From: Hypoxylon rubiginosum
Taxonomy: Eukaryota > Ascomycota > Sordariomycetes > Xylariales > Hypoxylaceae
Assembly: GCA_902806565.1 (NCBI GenBank)
Contig: CADCXA010000030.1
Span: 992,001-1,056,000, forward strand
Direction of reading: 5' to 3'
Length of the DNA stretch: 64,000 nucleotides
The position numbers and the translations under genes were made by a program. This document shows positions 34,622-47,341 of the stretch, piece after piece (position 1 is the first letter of the stretch; every line of letters starts with the position of its first letter). The notes below the pieces were generated by a model. That model made no database searches. It was not told where the DNA came from and saw nothing but the letters and a program-made list of their open reading frames with translations.

Positions 34622-36509
34622 TCACAGGATATTGCGGCAACGGAGAAACTGGAGGTATTCCTCTAGTGGTGTAGCAGTCACTCCTACAATTCATATATTT
34701 GCTTGGTCATTTCCTACATAGCACCGTGAATCGTTCGTTTCCTTACTGTATTAGCTGATCTAGCTGATGTAGGGGGCTGGACCTGGAACTGCTTGGATCA
34801 TTTAATCTGTATCAGACCCCTTCCTGAGATCAACATACTCGGAGCGAGCCGAACAAGAAGAGAGCCTCAAGCTACTTTTGCTGATCGCTACCTACATGTA
34901 TCGCTCAATTAGGATATCGTACCACTACGATCGCCAGTGGTTCCTGACTCTAAAATGCCCCCGAAGAGTCGTCCGTATAACACCGCTTCGGACATCCAGA
35001 GCTTCCTAGATAAAAGCCACCTGGAGTTACGATGGCCGACTTGGTCCCCAAACATACCGCCGACCCTTCCGGTAGGAGTGCGGGGAAGTGGCATTGATGG
35101 ACCAACGTCATAGGCCTACCAAGGTGCCCGTCGAGGGTTGGTCTAATTTCCCATTGCCCATTTACGAGATGGTTCGTCTTTTACACCCGGATGGCGTCAA
35201 CCGATTGCGCACCTTTGATCCTAAATCACTTAATCGGGTAGACAACACAGAAAAAGAGACGGTGTTGGTTATACACGCACGGTTACAGTTCATATATCAT
35301 ATTCGACTACCATATGTATCACTTCCCAGTTTAAACACACCATCAAGGATGGATTACATGATGCCGGATAGTAACATTTACCACCGCATGAGTAGGATGA
35401 AAAAAAGGAGAAAAAGATAAGTCACTCGCTCCCTCCAGTTCATGCGGTCCGGAAAGATAGCGGCGTCAGCCGGCGTCTACAATATTGAAATGACGTCGTA
35501 TTCTATCTCCGATGGAGCTTACGGGCAATGCAGCTGTCAGTTCACGGCAATATTTTGCGTCGCCTGCATGAAGACTTGGGTTGCAGCGCTATCTACTATT
35601 CCAGTAGATGCCAGTATTAAAATAGACATCACTAAGTGCCAAAAAGGTGTCTCATACAGTAACGGACAAACATCACAATGAAAAGGGGGCTCTGGTCGCA
35701 TTGTAAGAGTATCAAATGAAACGTATTTATTATTTCTTCATTTGTATCTATCCTACCAACGGTGATACAAACGAGAGCTCAATAATCACCATTCGTCCCG
35801 GAGGACGACGAGTCCACCGAGTATTCATCCATCAACTGATTCGTGAAGGTTATCTGGACCGTCTGCGATCCATCATCAGATACCTTTAAACCATGTATGT
35901 ATTCTATGCTCTTGTACGTAATCGCATCTGTGCGTGAAATCCATAAGCTTCTTTACCATATCATAAAACATGATCCATCGAGCCGCTCTTTTTTTTTGGG
36001 CCGCTTGCGCGTAACGATAACAATCAACATAAATTCCAAGTCATACATTCGTAGAAATAGCCGTAATAAAAGGTCGTAAAATCGGAGCAACATGGCGTGG
36101 GAAAAAACATCGCATGCGTCGAAGTGGCGGTGACCGGCCGAGAAAGTGAGAGAAAAGAAGAAGGTATGTCGGTCGACAAGTGGTGTGTGTATGTGTGGTA
36201 CTGTTAGGCCATGATGATAAGATCATACCCTCAAGACAACGCCGTCGCTAAATGTTTCCTCAATCTCAACAAAGGAAAAAAATACCATTTTTAAATAAAA
36301 GAAAATCATGTTCCCTATCCTCAACGACACGGGAATATTTCATAGCGATCATATCATCTCGTCTTCGGATTAAAACCCGAGATAGAGACGTTCTCTAGTT
36401 AGTCTTGATAACTAGCTTCGACAAGAACTTATTCGATAACGAATCGAAGTCGTATCTGTCGAATTTCGATGTATGTCTTGTCCTCAGATAGGACTCTGTT
36501 TTTTTTAGG

Positions 36510-38951
36510 TTAGCAAATATTAGATAATCTCTGGATCATGATCTTCTCACCATGCTTGATAACATGTTGCCGAACTTCAGTCATAGCCTCACAGACAGCA
36601 ACGTTGTTGTTGAGAAGATGACCATGACGTTCGGTGTCCCAGTCAATCAGAGCAGGAAGTTTCTGCGAGATAGCGTGGAACAGACCAGTAATGACACCGA
36701 CCGGAGTACTCTCCATATCAGAGCAAAACTTCTCTACCGCAACGGGGTCGGGGACGCGGTAATGGCAGTCGAATTGCATCTCTTCCCAAACGGCTAGTAA
36801 GATGGAGGCCAGCATAAAGATGGTAGGCCAGTTCTTTAGGCGGTCACCGCTGTACACGCTGGAGTAAAGCTGGGAGAGCTCCTCGAGGATATCCTTCTGC
36901 AGCTCGCGCCACATGTCTGCCATTGCGCACTTGATCTGGAAGTTGATCATGACAGGAGCCACATATTTTCCAAAATACTTGGAATCCTCATCGTCGATTT
37001 GGCCTTCCATGGTATGCTCCGAGCCTTGCTGCTCAACAAGCGTGATATGCATGGTCAAGTTGTAAGCCAGCACGAGCTTCAGAGCCTTGCGAAGAACCGG
37101 CAACTTTTCCTTGGCGTAGAAGCGGTATGCGGTCTTGAGAATCTCGGTGATGAAAGGCGTGCCCTCAAAGTGGTCGTCAATGAAATTCTCAAAGCCATGC
37201 TCGATATGCTTGTCGAGGTATTCAGAAAGGGCCTCCGAGTTGATACCGCCTTCGCCAACGTCCAGTCTCTCGGTCTTGAGTTCGAATTCAATTGGCTCCT
37301 GATCAATTTGATACGACTCGACCCAGTCCACCTGGAAACAGCTCTCATCCGCGACATAAACCTCACGAACCGGGACGGGCAAGCAGAAGCCGTAGCCATG
37401 CGTGATCCACATCAAGCTCTCCTTGGGAGCAAAGCCCTTCACGTTGTAGACGGACACGCCACGGCTGAGATGTCGCTCATAATCGGCCTTCCAGTCCTTC
37501 ATGAAGTAGCCAATATCCTTGATATCAATACGAGTGCAAGGCACTTGCCAGAGACGAGCATGCGACGGCTGGCAACCACCGCAAGGCTCACCTTTGTCGC
37601 ACGTCTTCTTTAGGAATTTACACCGAAGACAGGCACGGAGTTTTCGGATCTCGCTGGCTTGCTTCCGCTGTTCGGGAAGAAGCGGGCCCTTTCGTCGACC
37701 CACCTTCTTCTCCACCGTGCCGTCCTTCTTCCCGTTCGACGTTCTCCGGATAACCGACTTGGTCGACTTCCCGATAGGGTTGTTCTTCTTGGGACCCGAG
37801 TTTCTACGAGCGGTATTGTTGTGAGGCGGCGAAGCCACACCCGAACCACTGGCAGGGCTGGGACGGCTCGACGTCGAGGGCTTGATAGGCATCGACTCGA
37901 CGACGGCGGCAGGGCTGATAATTTCATGTGCATGGTGAGTCTCCCCGTGGAAACAATTCCGGTGGCTAGAAGGGTCCGAATACGTATCGGATTCCGGAGA
38001 AAACGGAGAGAAGTTGAACGAGGAGATATCCTCGAAGCTGCTGCTGCTAAATTCGGCCTGTTGACCGCTTCCGTCGGAATGAGAGGCGTCCGAGTTGGTT
38101 CTGATGTGCAGGGTCTGTCCTGGGTTAAATATAGCGGTATTTTGAGTCTGAGCCTGCGCCTGCGCCTGTGCTTGTGCCTGGGCTTGCTGATACGACTCGT
38201 AATTATGATGCATCTCGACCTGGGTCCACCCGTTGTCGCTGCTGGATCCCGGCAGCGATAGTACCTCTAGGTAAGTTCCGGTTGGAGATTGACTTCCCAT
38301 GCTTCCGAAACGAGGCAGTCCGTCGGACGGGCACTGCAATATAGCACCGCCGAAATCTTGCCAATTTCCCATTCCGTCCCACTGCTGCTGCATAGCTCGG
38401 GCATCCTCGATGGGCGAAACGTTGCTGAAACCCTGTTCTATCGGCATCGCGGATTCAAGTGCCGCTTGCGTGACCGGCGGAAGATACCCTATAGTATTTG
38501 TCTGGTAGTTCGCCGCGTAAAGGTTGAAAGGTATCAGCGCCTGGCTCTCCTGCATAAACTGGCCGAGTTCCTGGGAAGGCAGATGTTGCTGCTGGTGCTG
38601 GTATAGGGTCCAGTCCGTCAGAGACTGCGGAGAATGAGTCTGCGGAGGGGCGGCCTGAAAGGGCGAATGTTGCAAGGGACTGGCACTCGACTGCAAAGGT
38701 GATTGCGAGTGGTGCGAGTGTGCCTGAGACTCGACGGGTGACGGTACATTGCTCGAGTTTGCGTTATGGGGAGCGGACATATCAAGAGGCACCTGCCAGG
38801 CACCCTGCGGGCGAGTAGGAGCCATTGCTGTGGCAGAGATGGCGGGATTAGCGCTGGGTGCTGTAGTGGTGTACGGATAACGCTCCCGCTGGTCGAATGT
38901 AGTCAAGTCCAACAAGGCATCCCCCCCGGCGGCATTGAATTCGAGGGTCAT
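36510..38951 (-). CDS. Zinc-cluster (Zn2Cys6-like) transcription regulator with central DNA-binding motif
   Basis: A single exon encodes 813 aa starting MTLEFNAAGGD. The first ~400 residues are low complexity, rich in Ser, Gln, Pro and Asn. They include a (QA)n tract and a basic region with KKNNPIGKSTKSVIRR. The cysteine cluster CLRCKFLKKTCDKGEPCGGC begins at about residue 437, in the middle of the protein rather than near the N-terminus. The next Cys follows after 11 residues (QPSHARLWQVPC) rather than the usual 6-9. The ~360-residue C-terminal part is mostly helical and well ordered, with WITHGYGFCLPVPVREVYV and DCHYRVPDP. It probably acts in the nucleus. Similar proteins are widespread in filamentous ascomycetes, but I know no function. 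The promoter region to its right is about 4.5 kb, which is unusually long. Confidence 0.83.
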   Translation of the reverse strand: MTLEFNAAGGDALLDLTTFDQRERYPYTTTAPSANPAISATAMAPTRPQGAWQVPLDMSAPHNANSSNVPSPVESQAHSHHSQSPLQSSASPLQHSPFQAAPPQTHSPQSLTDWTLYQHQQQHLPSQELGQFMQESQALIPFNLYAANYQTNTIGYLPPVTQAALESAMPIEQGFSNVSPIEDARAMQQQWDGMGNWQDFGGAILQCPSDGLPRFGSMGSQSPTGTYLEVLSLPGSSSDNGWTQVEMHHNYESYQQAQAQAQAQAQAQTQNTAIFNPGQTLHIRTNSDASHSDGSGQQAEFSSSSFEDISSFNFSPFSPESDTYSDPSSHRNCFHGETHHAHEIISPAAVVESMPIKPSTSSRPSPASGSGVASPPHNNTARRNSGPKKNNPIGKSTKSVIRRTSNGKKDGTVEKKVGRRKGPLLPEQRKQASEIRKLRACLRCKFLKKTCDKGEPCGGCQPSHARLWQVPCTRIDIKDIGYFMKDWKADYERHLSRGVSVYNVKGFAPKESLMWITHGYGFCLPVPVREVYVADESCFQVDWVESYQIDQEPIEFELKTERLDVGEGGINSEALSEYLDKHIEHGFENFIDDHFEGTPFITEILKTAYRFYAKEKLPVLRKALKLVLAYNLTMHITLVEQQGSEHTMEGQIDDEDSKYFGKYVAPVMINFQIKCAMADMWRELQKDILEELSQLYSSVYSGDRLKNWPTIFMLASILLAVWEEMQFDCHYRVPDPVAVEKFCSDMESTPVGVITGLFHAISQKLPALIDWDTERHGHLLNNNVAVCEAMTEVRQHVIKHGEKIMIQRLSNIC

Positions 38952-39313
38952 TGTCGTCAGAAGTCAGGAAAAGGGAGGAGAATTCAACTGGAGGATTGGG
39001 GACGAGTTCCGCTAGTATTATTGACAAGCAGAATCGACACCGCTCTTTCGTGGAATTCCCTCGCGGCGCTGATGGGCAGCTTCTGGGGGAGGGAAGGGGG
39101 TCGGACGGGATGTCTGAATGTGGAGGAGGTAAGATTTTGCGGTGGATGGTCGAGTGAGATCGAGGGTGTCGACGGGAAGATGCCCTTGAAGGCAATAGAG
39201 GAGAGGCATGAGATTGTGCGAGGACACACGGGAAACTGGCGGTGAGAAGAATAACGCTGGCGTCCCAGCTCCACCTGCAACATGCAGCTCAAGAGCCAAT
39301 CACGGAACGCCAG

Positions 39314-39349
39314 TCCTGCAAGACCTGCGAGACCTGCAAGACCTTCAAG
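39314..39349. repeat. Imperfect 9-bp tandem repeat (ACCTGCAAG)4
   Basis: Four head-to-tail copies: TCCTGCAAG, ACCTGCGAG, ACCTGCAAG, ACCTTCAAG. Each differs from the consensus by at most one base. It lies upstream of the zinc-cluster gene. Confidence 0.85.
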
Positions 39350-40607
39350 GAATCATGGGACGCCGATACCAGATGGGACATGGGTTGGGAGGACGGGGGG
39401 GGGCTTGGGGGGGTAGGACCACAAGGGCCACGAGGCCAATCACCAGCCGCCTATTGAGCCCACTTAGTTGTGAAGGAGGGGATTCACACTGTAAAGGGGT
39501 ACTTTTCTTACGCAGCAGAAGATGCAAAAGATGTAAAAGATGGGCAGACAGGCGGGGCATCGGACCCTGAACCTGTACCGTATTAACCCACGCCGAGGTT
39601 TTACTGTGTTTAGCGCTAGCAAACGACCTTGACCTCTCTAACCTCCCTAACTTAAATAGCACATCTTAGTGCCAACGTCTACCAACGCCCGCCAACATCC
39701 AACCATAATCCATTGCACTGTACCCGCACTACCGACCAAAAGAACAGGGAAGCCCTGGCTTTACCGTACCATCCGCACCGTACCACCCGTGTTCATCGTC
39801 CCAGTCCCAGTCAACAGTCCCCCCAGTCCGTCCCCATCGATGGCGGGGTATATCAACCCTTTCTACCCTTATCAGTCTTAGCTTCTTAGCCTCTTAGCCT
39901 CTTTTTCGCCTCCTTCGCTCTCTAACACTGGGGGAGTCCCCTACAGGCTACAAAACAGCTACGAAATGTCTGATCCATCTGGAACTCCACACATCGTCAA
40001 TCATGAAATCCGATGCTGATAACTGAGGGCCAGGGCCATGGAAAAGTGATGACATGGCGACCTGAAAACGGCTCGCTGCAGATATGTAGGACCGCGTCAC
40101 CCCCTTTTAAGTCACCTAAGTCAACCGTTCTGTCTCAATGCTTAAAAAGCCTCTGAGGTCTACGTGACTTTAAATGCAACACTGTATGTCACAAATATGA
40201 AGCTCGGGGTTTTCACGCGAATCCTCGGAAGCCCGAAGAGAGAGGAGAAGCTCAATTGGGCATTGGGCATTGGACATTGGGACATGAACATTGGGACATT
40301 TCTGGCGCTGGGCCAAGGCTCGTGGCTCAAGGGGGGTATGTATGTACTATGTATGTATGTAGAGAGCCGCCCGCCCCGACAGCCCGACCACTTCAATAGT
40401 CGTCAACTTATGGGTCCATTCGTTTGCCATCGTCCGAGTTGCTATTCCCACCTAGTTTCCATATAACACGATACCAGATACCCAACAAGCTAAGCTAATC
40501 TAGCTAATCAGGAGAGAAAGACGATCTGGATCTGGAACGAATGGAGCGAAAATGGAGCAACACGGAGTCGTAGCAAACTCACCCATCACCTTGTCAGCTT
40601 GTTCGCG

Positions 40608-40655
40608 GGCTGGCAGGCTGGCAGGCTGGCAGGCTCGTAGGCTCGTAGGCTCGCA
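40608..40655. repeat. 8-bp tandem repeat, two subtypes
   Basis: Six head-to-tail 8-bp units: three GGCTGGCA, then two GGCTCGTA and one GGCTCGCA. The ordered change of subtype shows stepwise expansion of the array. Confidence 0.92.
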
Positions 40656-43475
40656 GAGGAGCCGCCGTGGTCGGGAGATTTGCATAGTACACACCAAGTT
40701 CACACCAAGTTCCTTATGCCAGTGTCCACCTTCGCTCCTTTACTGTGCATATCACCCTGCCGTCAGCTGCACCACTGCACCAGAGTATACGACATTGGTG
40801 ATACCCTTCACACATGAGCCACTTGAAATCTGCCGGATCTTCACATACCTTTCTACCCGACCAACTGACTTGCTCGAAATAAAAGTAGCCTGTGATCTCC
40901 TTTTCCATCCGCGATGGGCCAGGATAGAACTGTGCCCTCCCTCCTTCACCTTTCTCTTCTCCATCGAGAGATGGTTAAAAACACGAAGAGCCTCAATGCC
41001 TTGGGACCGACCAAGCCACGTTTTAAGACAAAACTAGCCTTTTCGGCAACCCGATCGCGTGGATTGAACATGACAACTACGTGATGCCATCCTTGATGCG
41101 CCATCCTGCCTGCTCGGCGCTTTTTCTCACTCTTACCATTGGTATCGGCAACCGTTGAGAACCATGGGTCTTATGCGCGCGGGAGGCGAAGGATCTCTTA
41201 CCACCCGCTTGTGATACCATACCTCTGTGACAAGAGAAATATGCCCTTGGAAGACCGCGTTATTTACCACCTTGTAAGATGCATCATTACACTGCCCTGT
41301 TGCATTCGGTAGAATCGTGGAGGATTCATTCTGGGTTACTTTCTTGCTAGGGTAAGCTGTCGCTCCCTGGCAAAGACATCATATTGTCTCTCCTGTGAAC
41401 TGCATATACCATAGTACTTTGATCAGATCCTCCCCGGCTTATGTCTACCTATGCATGATAAGCAACTGATCACCTCTTGCCGTATGCTCTATCCGTCTTC
41501 GTTTAAACTGGTCTAGATCGCGGATCGCAAGCTTAAAATCATGAACTTGTTACTAAAGAGAATTGATTTATGACCAGCCGCCTGTGACAACGATCGATCC
41601 ACCATGCAAGCCATATTAGCTTCGAATAAACCTTGTAAAAATAAAATAAAATGAAATAAACACATACTACGAATATATACACAGAAACCAGTTTCGCTGC
41701 TCGCCTTGCAAAAGAAAGGTTTGCCTCTTTGTTGAATTCGTTCTATTCTAGTGGGGAAAAAGGAGGTTGGTTGGTGTAAACGGGAACATGAGAGGTTGGT
41801 GAGAACCAGGGTACGGACTGTCCGACTTCGTAGATGTTCTCCCCGTGTATGATTCGTTATGTACAGCTAAGCCTCTAACACGGCAGCTAATTATCTTCCC
41901 AGTATAAGATGACTTACATATAGAGTGGCTGCCCGTATCTAAGGCAAGAAGCCTATATGGTACCATCCAAGAACTCCGGCACGCAAGTCTATGAGACGAT
42001 AAAGAGTATTCGCCTTGTTCCCCGTCCCGCGTTCCGACGGGCGACGGACTTGCCGTTTGGATAACGACGAAAACTCGCCCCGATTTCATAATCGGACATC
42101 GCCCTGGTTTCAGATACGCCACCACAATGAAGAGTTTTATAAAGCCCATCCGTCCGAAGATGACTCTGCGTATCTATGAGCTTATCTCAAAAAGCTATAA
42201 GTCGCGCCCACAACCATAATGGATGCATATCTATTTGGTCTTAGAATAAGACACGATAGCAAAATGCTACTGGCTACAATATCTACTGTATATATCAATG
42301 ATCTGACATATGACTCCGGCTCACTCACGCTGTAACAATCCAATGTCTTCTAGAAAGAATACTAGGTCAGCCTCACTCTGGCTGATTAGGACATCAACTT
42401 ATTGGCAAGCTGGTCTAGATTAATCAGTCTAGGAACGACGCAGACAAAATACCAATTGATCCCAATTGTGTAAGGCGTTTTGGTCCTATAGGGAAGACAG
42501 TTCAATCTGCCTACCTGTCTACCTGCAGATTCGCCATGATCATATTAATGTACGACTATGTGTGAAATGAGCGTTCGTGATACAATACATAGCAGCACTA
42601 ACTCGAGTCGAAACTTCTAAAAATGGCTAGGCATAGACGACAATGATATTATAGTGTTTAAGTACCTAGGCTGCTAGGTTGCCAGGTAGTTGACGATAGG
42701 TTGGAGCTATAGGTATCATTGAGTTGTGAGGCGTGAATCGGGAATTGCGATTCGCAATACGTGGCGAGCATAGTCCATGTGGAGCAGCAGAATTCGGTCA
42801 AGCCTTTTCTTGCTTGACACGTCTGATGCCTATGAGAAATCTTTATCATTCTCACAAGGCCACCAGCTGAAGTTAGAATAGATATAAACCGTAGGTATTG
42901 ATTAATCTCGATACGATCCGAATTGAAGCTTTTCCCAACTTCCCCTTCCTATCATGTGTGCGTCTATGCGTCTATCTATGTCTTGCCTTACGTAAGGTAC
43001 CATGACTACGGGTCTTGATTGGTCCTTGGGGCTACCGAGAATGTCCCGAGACTGCTAACTTAGGAAAGTCAGGTTTCAGGTGGTGGTGACCAATGACGTC
43101 CGCTGAACCACACTAAACCACACCTTGCGCGACGACAGCCGAGTTTAAACCCCTGGAAGCCTTGAAAAAAGAGCCTCGACGATTTTTGGGAACCACCGGT
43201 GATACCGACGGACTGATGCCCAACTTTTTTTGAAGTTTTACAAAACACATCCTCAGGTATTCTTGAAGCGTTGGCCTGTTAACGTTTTCATTAATTTACA
43301 TTTGCCTTTTCTCAATATCGGTCTTGCGGAGGTTGAGGTTGAAACGTTGGCTATATATGGTTACCGGACGATAACTAACCCCCCCAGGTTACTGCTACTG
43401 TTCTACATTCCAGTTCCTTTCTCCTTGGTGGCACCCGCAAACATATATGGGTCAAAAACAATACGCGCGCCTCAT

Positions 43476-45257
43476 ATGCCAATAAAGACAAGCCTTGCCC
43501 GAGCGCGCCAGCGGATTCCGTACAAAGAAAAGGTTGCCGCGTCCAAGTCATCTCGTTCTACTTCTCGTCCTAGTCCCACCAAGGTCCAGCATGCCCAAGC
43601 CGAATTAGCTGGTCAAGACTTGAACTCACCCGCGGCTCGCTCAGCAGACGACCAAAGTCGAGGATCAAACATGATTCCAGATATATTTACTAGCTTGCCT
43701 CCCATCCGGGACACGCTATTCACCTCGTCGTCCACGGTACAGGATGACACTGTGGCTGAGTGTCTGCCTTTCTTAGCCGCCGAGGTTCAGACTGTGCCCT
43801 ACAACCAGTACGGTGTACCGCGTCTCGACCGGCAGCGACATATCAAGTTCCTTCGTAAGAACCTAGGCAAACTTCCCGGTAGATTCGTATCCTTGGACGC
43901 AAGCAGGCCGTGGCTTCTTTATTGGTGTCTCAATGGCCTCTCCATATTGGGTGTCGATGTCTCCGACTACCGCGACGACCTGATCGAGACCGCTCGTTCC
44001 ATGCAGAACGATACCGGGGGGTTTGGAGGTGGCATTGGCCACGACTCTCACTTAGCCTGTACATATGCTATGGTCTTGGCGTTGTCCATCGTCGGAGGAG
44101 AGGATGCATATGAAGTCATCGACCGTAGAGCTCTTTGGAGATGGCTCTGCACTCTCAAGCAGCCGGATGGGGGGTTTCGGATGGCTGTCGGAGGTGAAGT
44201 CGACATAAGGCAAGTTGGCATCGTCGGGCCGAGTATGAGAGCATGTCTCTAACGACCTTGTTAGGGGCGCATACTGCGCAGCTGTCTTGATCACACTGCT
44301 TAACCTTCCTCTTGATCTGCTACCTGGCTCTCCAGCGAGGACAACCGACCGATCAAACCTGTTCACAGGCCTGGGAGATTATGTACGCCGCTGTAAGGGA
44401 TTCCAGAACGAAGCGCCCCCTTTGGTAGACCCATATTGACCATGCAGGCCAAACCTTCGAGGGCGGCATTTCGGCGCAGCCCGACGGCGAAGCGCATGGG
44501 GCTTATGCCTTCTGTGCTTTAGGATGTCTCGCCATCCTCGGTGCTCCTCATCGTACCTTTACTAGGTTCGTATCATCTGATTTTCCTGTGCAGATCCCAT
44601 GGAGGTAAATTGTCCTAGACACTAAACTTGGAGTTTAGTTACCTCGACGTCCCACGACTCATTGCTTGGCTCTCGTCACGACAATATGCCCCAGAGGGCG
44701 GGTATAGTGGCCGCACGAACAAGCTCGTGGACGGTTGCTACAGCCATTGGGTCGGCTGCTGCTGGCCGCTAATCGAGGCCAGCCTTGCGGGGCCGTCTAG
44801 TCTCATGTTCGACGTAAACAAAACTAGGAACTCTGACATTGACTTTCATAATCTCTACAGTCGCGAAGGTCTTATCCGCTACATCTTCTGTTGCGCGCAA
44901 GACCAGTCGAAAAGGGGTGGCATGAGGGACAAGCCAAGCAAGTAAGTTAACTAGAAATTCCAGCTCCAGTTCGCAAATCTAAGCTAGGTCTAAAACTGCC
45001 AAAAAAGAACTTCCGATGCGTATCACACCTGCTACGTACTCAGCGGCCTTTCATCAGCCCAACACGTTACTCGTTTGCTTGCTTCGGATGGCGAGGGACT
45101 GATGACGCATTCGAAATATGACGTCTCGCCATATACCGGAAGCCCTCAGATTTACGAGGAGGAAGACCGAGTCAGCGCAACCGATCCCGTATATTTTATA
45201 CCTGAGGGGAAACGGAAAGATATCATGTCATATTTCCTGTCGAAACCGGGGTTTTGA
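43476..45257 (+). CDS. RAM1: Protein farnesyltransferase beta subunit
   Basis: Exons join(43476..44209,44265..44392,44448..44565,44639..44941,45008..45257) give 510 aa. The first intron (44210-44264) has a GC donor, ATAAG|GCAAGT, and is the only way to reach RGAYCAAVLITLLNLP in frame. The other introns are 55, 73 and 66 nt. Prenyltransferase repeats are clear: DTGGFGGG, PDGGFRMAVGG, FEGGISAQPDGEAHGAYAF and PEGGYSGRTNKLVDGCY. The zinc ligands appear as Asp and Cys in VDGCYSHW and His in SDAYHTCYVLSGL. The enzyme, with the alpha subunit Ram2, attaches farnesyl to CaaX proteins such as Ras and mating pheromone. The start at 43476 (MPIKTSLARAR) gives a basic N-terminal tail. The next ATG, 43671, would give 445 aa, closer to the usual length, so the start is uncertain. 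Confidence 0.92.
44210..44264 (+). other. GC-AG intron in RAM1
   Basis: The 55-nt intron begins GCAAGT after AAG and ends TTGTTAG, with a CTCTAACGAC branch site 15-20 nt from the acceptor. No GT donor nearby restores the frame. This fits the minor GC-AG class, which needs a strong match around the donor. Confidence 0.85.
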
Positions 45258-47314
45258 CCCGCTTATGGCCGCATATCAAGAGGCCATATCCGACACTACG
45301 CCGGGCCAATACGAGAAAGGCTGAAAACATTCTCTCGCAATCCTGCGATGACTCGAAAATCCCACCCATGATTGTTTCTTTTGGGTGTCAGCATGATGAC
45401 TTCGTCGCGCTTACCGAGCTATATAGTATATAGCTTAAGTGCTGCGCTTTTGTATAAGCCCATACACTATATACTATTAACTTACTAGTCGCCAGCTCGA
45501 GACGGGCTGACCCGTGTGTACCTGCCTACCCTAGAGGGGCATGCCGAGCGCGAAGGGATTTTGGGCGATGTAATATGGCTGCGCCCCTATCATTTACTGG
45601 ACGTATGCCTCCGCAGTTACACATCAAGAACAGTGCATCGAAGAAGCTCGGCAACGAAGATTGGCTCGCCCATGGTACAAGAAGGGGGGACCCGTAGACC
45701 TTGACTATACCCTTTTCACACTTTTCTACAGCATGTATTATGCACTTCGCAATCAACAGTTAGACCTCTACGGGTAATACAAGAGCAGGTTCATCAAGGA
45801 AAAAGTTCGCCCGATTGAAGTGAAACAGAACCAGCTTGGGGGGAATTCCAATGCATTCGTTAATCTACCATCTCCACCGCATGCGGTCATGCTGTCCAAC
45901 ACGACCGAAGACGGTACCTTATTCAGCAAGTTTGGAAGCAGCAAGGAGCCAACGATATGTTCAGCAGGGTGGCGAAACCCTCCCCCCAGGCCCAGAGGCT
46001 GGCTTCGACCCGACTTGCTAGACTCCGGGAAGAACGCCACTGACTTATATTTTCAAGTAGTCCAAATCGGAACGGTGACGGCAGACGGCAGCTCCTTTGT
46101 CAAGCGTAGGGGACGAGGAAGGGGGAAAAAATCGTACGACGGCGCCCATTATCCTCAAGTGTACGGCAACCGCGTTGCAGCGGCAGTGGTCGAAAAGGTG
46201 CTCTGCAGAGTTACATGAGCCTTTGTACGTGCTGATCGACTCAACAGAAGAATCGACAGGTTGGCCACATGGTGTGGTCGTTTCGCATTCCGTCCCCCTA
46301 CACGCACACCCCCATACCACCATGTTTGTACTTTATATGGCTACATTAGGCCTTTGACGTGTCAGTCCCCATTCTAGCCTCCTGGGTGGCCATGACCTCA
46401 GATGGGCAAAAACGATCTGTACCGAGCTAAGGCGAGGAGACGTAGTATTTGGCATCATCTCCACTGATCGCATGTGCTTCACAGGATGTAGTAAGATGTT
46501 GTGCTACAAGTCCGCACACACGCACATGGAAAACTTCTCTCTCGCTCGCTCGCTCGCTCTGTCACTCTCCCACTCTCGACTCGAGGGATGTCGAAGGTTG
46601 TCAAACTAGTTCGTCCGACAAAGCAACCCAGCTTCCCCGTGGAAGTCCCGATATGACGGATATACATTTCAATATTGATTTCTCAGCTCTCTACTACATG
46701 GATTGTACGTTGGCTCCCTCCTCCTCCTCCTCCTCCTCCCCCCTCCCCCTCCCCCTTCTCCCTTGATCATGCCTGTTGTTATAGCGCGTTGCTGATATAT
46801 GACCCGGAAGAAGATGTTGTGGGCGAATGGCGAAAGGGCGAGAAGCCAACAGGAAGGAGTCGAAGAGGTGAGATGGAAGACGGACGAGATGTACCTCTCT
46901 CTCCCTCTTTCTCTCTTTCCCCCCTCCCCCAGTAGGTAGCCAACAGGTAGGCCCTATGCGGCCGAATTCATCCCCCTACCCCCCAGCTCCAGGCTGCGTC
47001 TTTCGCGTACCTAGGTATTGAAAAGTGGTAAACAAGGCTTGCTGCACGACATTCGCTTCGCCTGTGGGCCTCCCTTTCGGATAACTCGAGTCGGCATCTG
47101 CTACTACTAGCAAGGTTAGGTTAGCTAACCCCATGAGATATGTTACCTAGGTAGACAGTAGATAGATAGATGCTCCTATAATAAAAAAAGGGCACCCATC
47201 CTTTACTTTTTCTTTTCCTTAGCGAAGGGGAAAGAAAGGGGCTTCCGAAAGGGCTGAAAGCGGGCTTGCGACGCAAAATAATTTCGCGGTCGTCTTCATC
47301 CCGAACCCTTGTCT

Positions 47315-47341
47315 CTTCTTCTTCTTCTTCTTCTTCTTCTT
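47315..47341. repeat. (CTT)9 microsatellite
   Basis: Nine perfect CTT units in intergenic DNA. Confidence 0.95.

Larger units (their letters stand above)
38952..43475. other. Long intergenic region, promoters of two divergent genes
   Basis: About 4.5 kb between the zinc-cluster gene (reads left) and RAM1 (reads right), with no supported gene. It contains 8-9 bp tandem arrays at 39314-39349 and 40608-40655 and a CATTGGG-type repeat at about 40256-40300. Frames such as 40552-41037 (+) and 41748-42149 (-) have no family features. Long leaders or noncoding transcripts are possible but cannot be seen from sequence. Confidence 0.5.

Noticed and set aside
43230..43475. Upstream extension of RAM1 to 43230.
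   Set aside because: The frame is open but its first codon is TTG. The first ATG is 43476. The extension has hydrophobic chance sequence and no family similarity.
45820..46218. 132-codon frame on the plus strand downstream of RAM1.
   Set aside because: It starts at a GTG, not an ATG, contains no recognisable domain, and has no splice structure that extends it.
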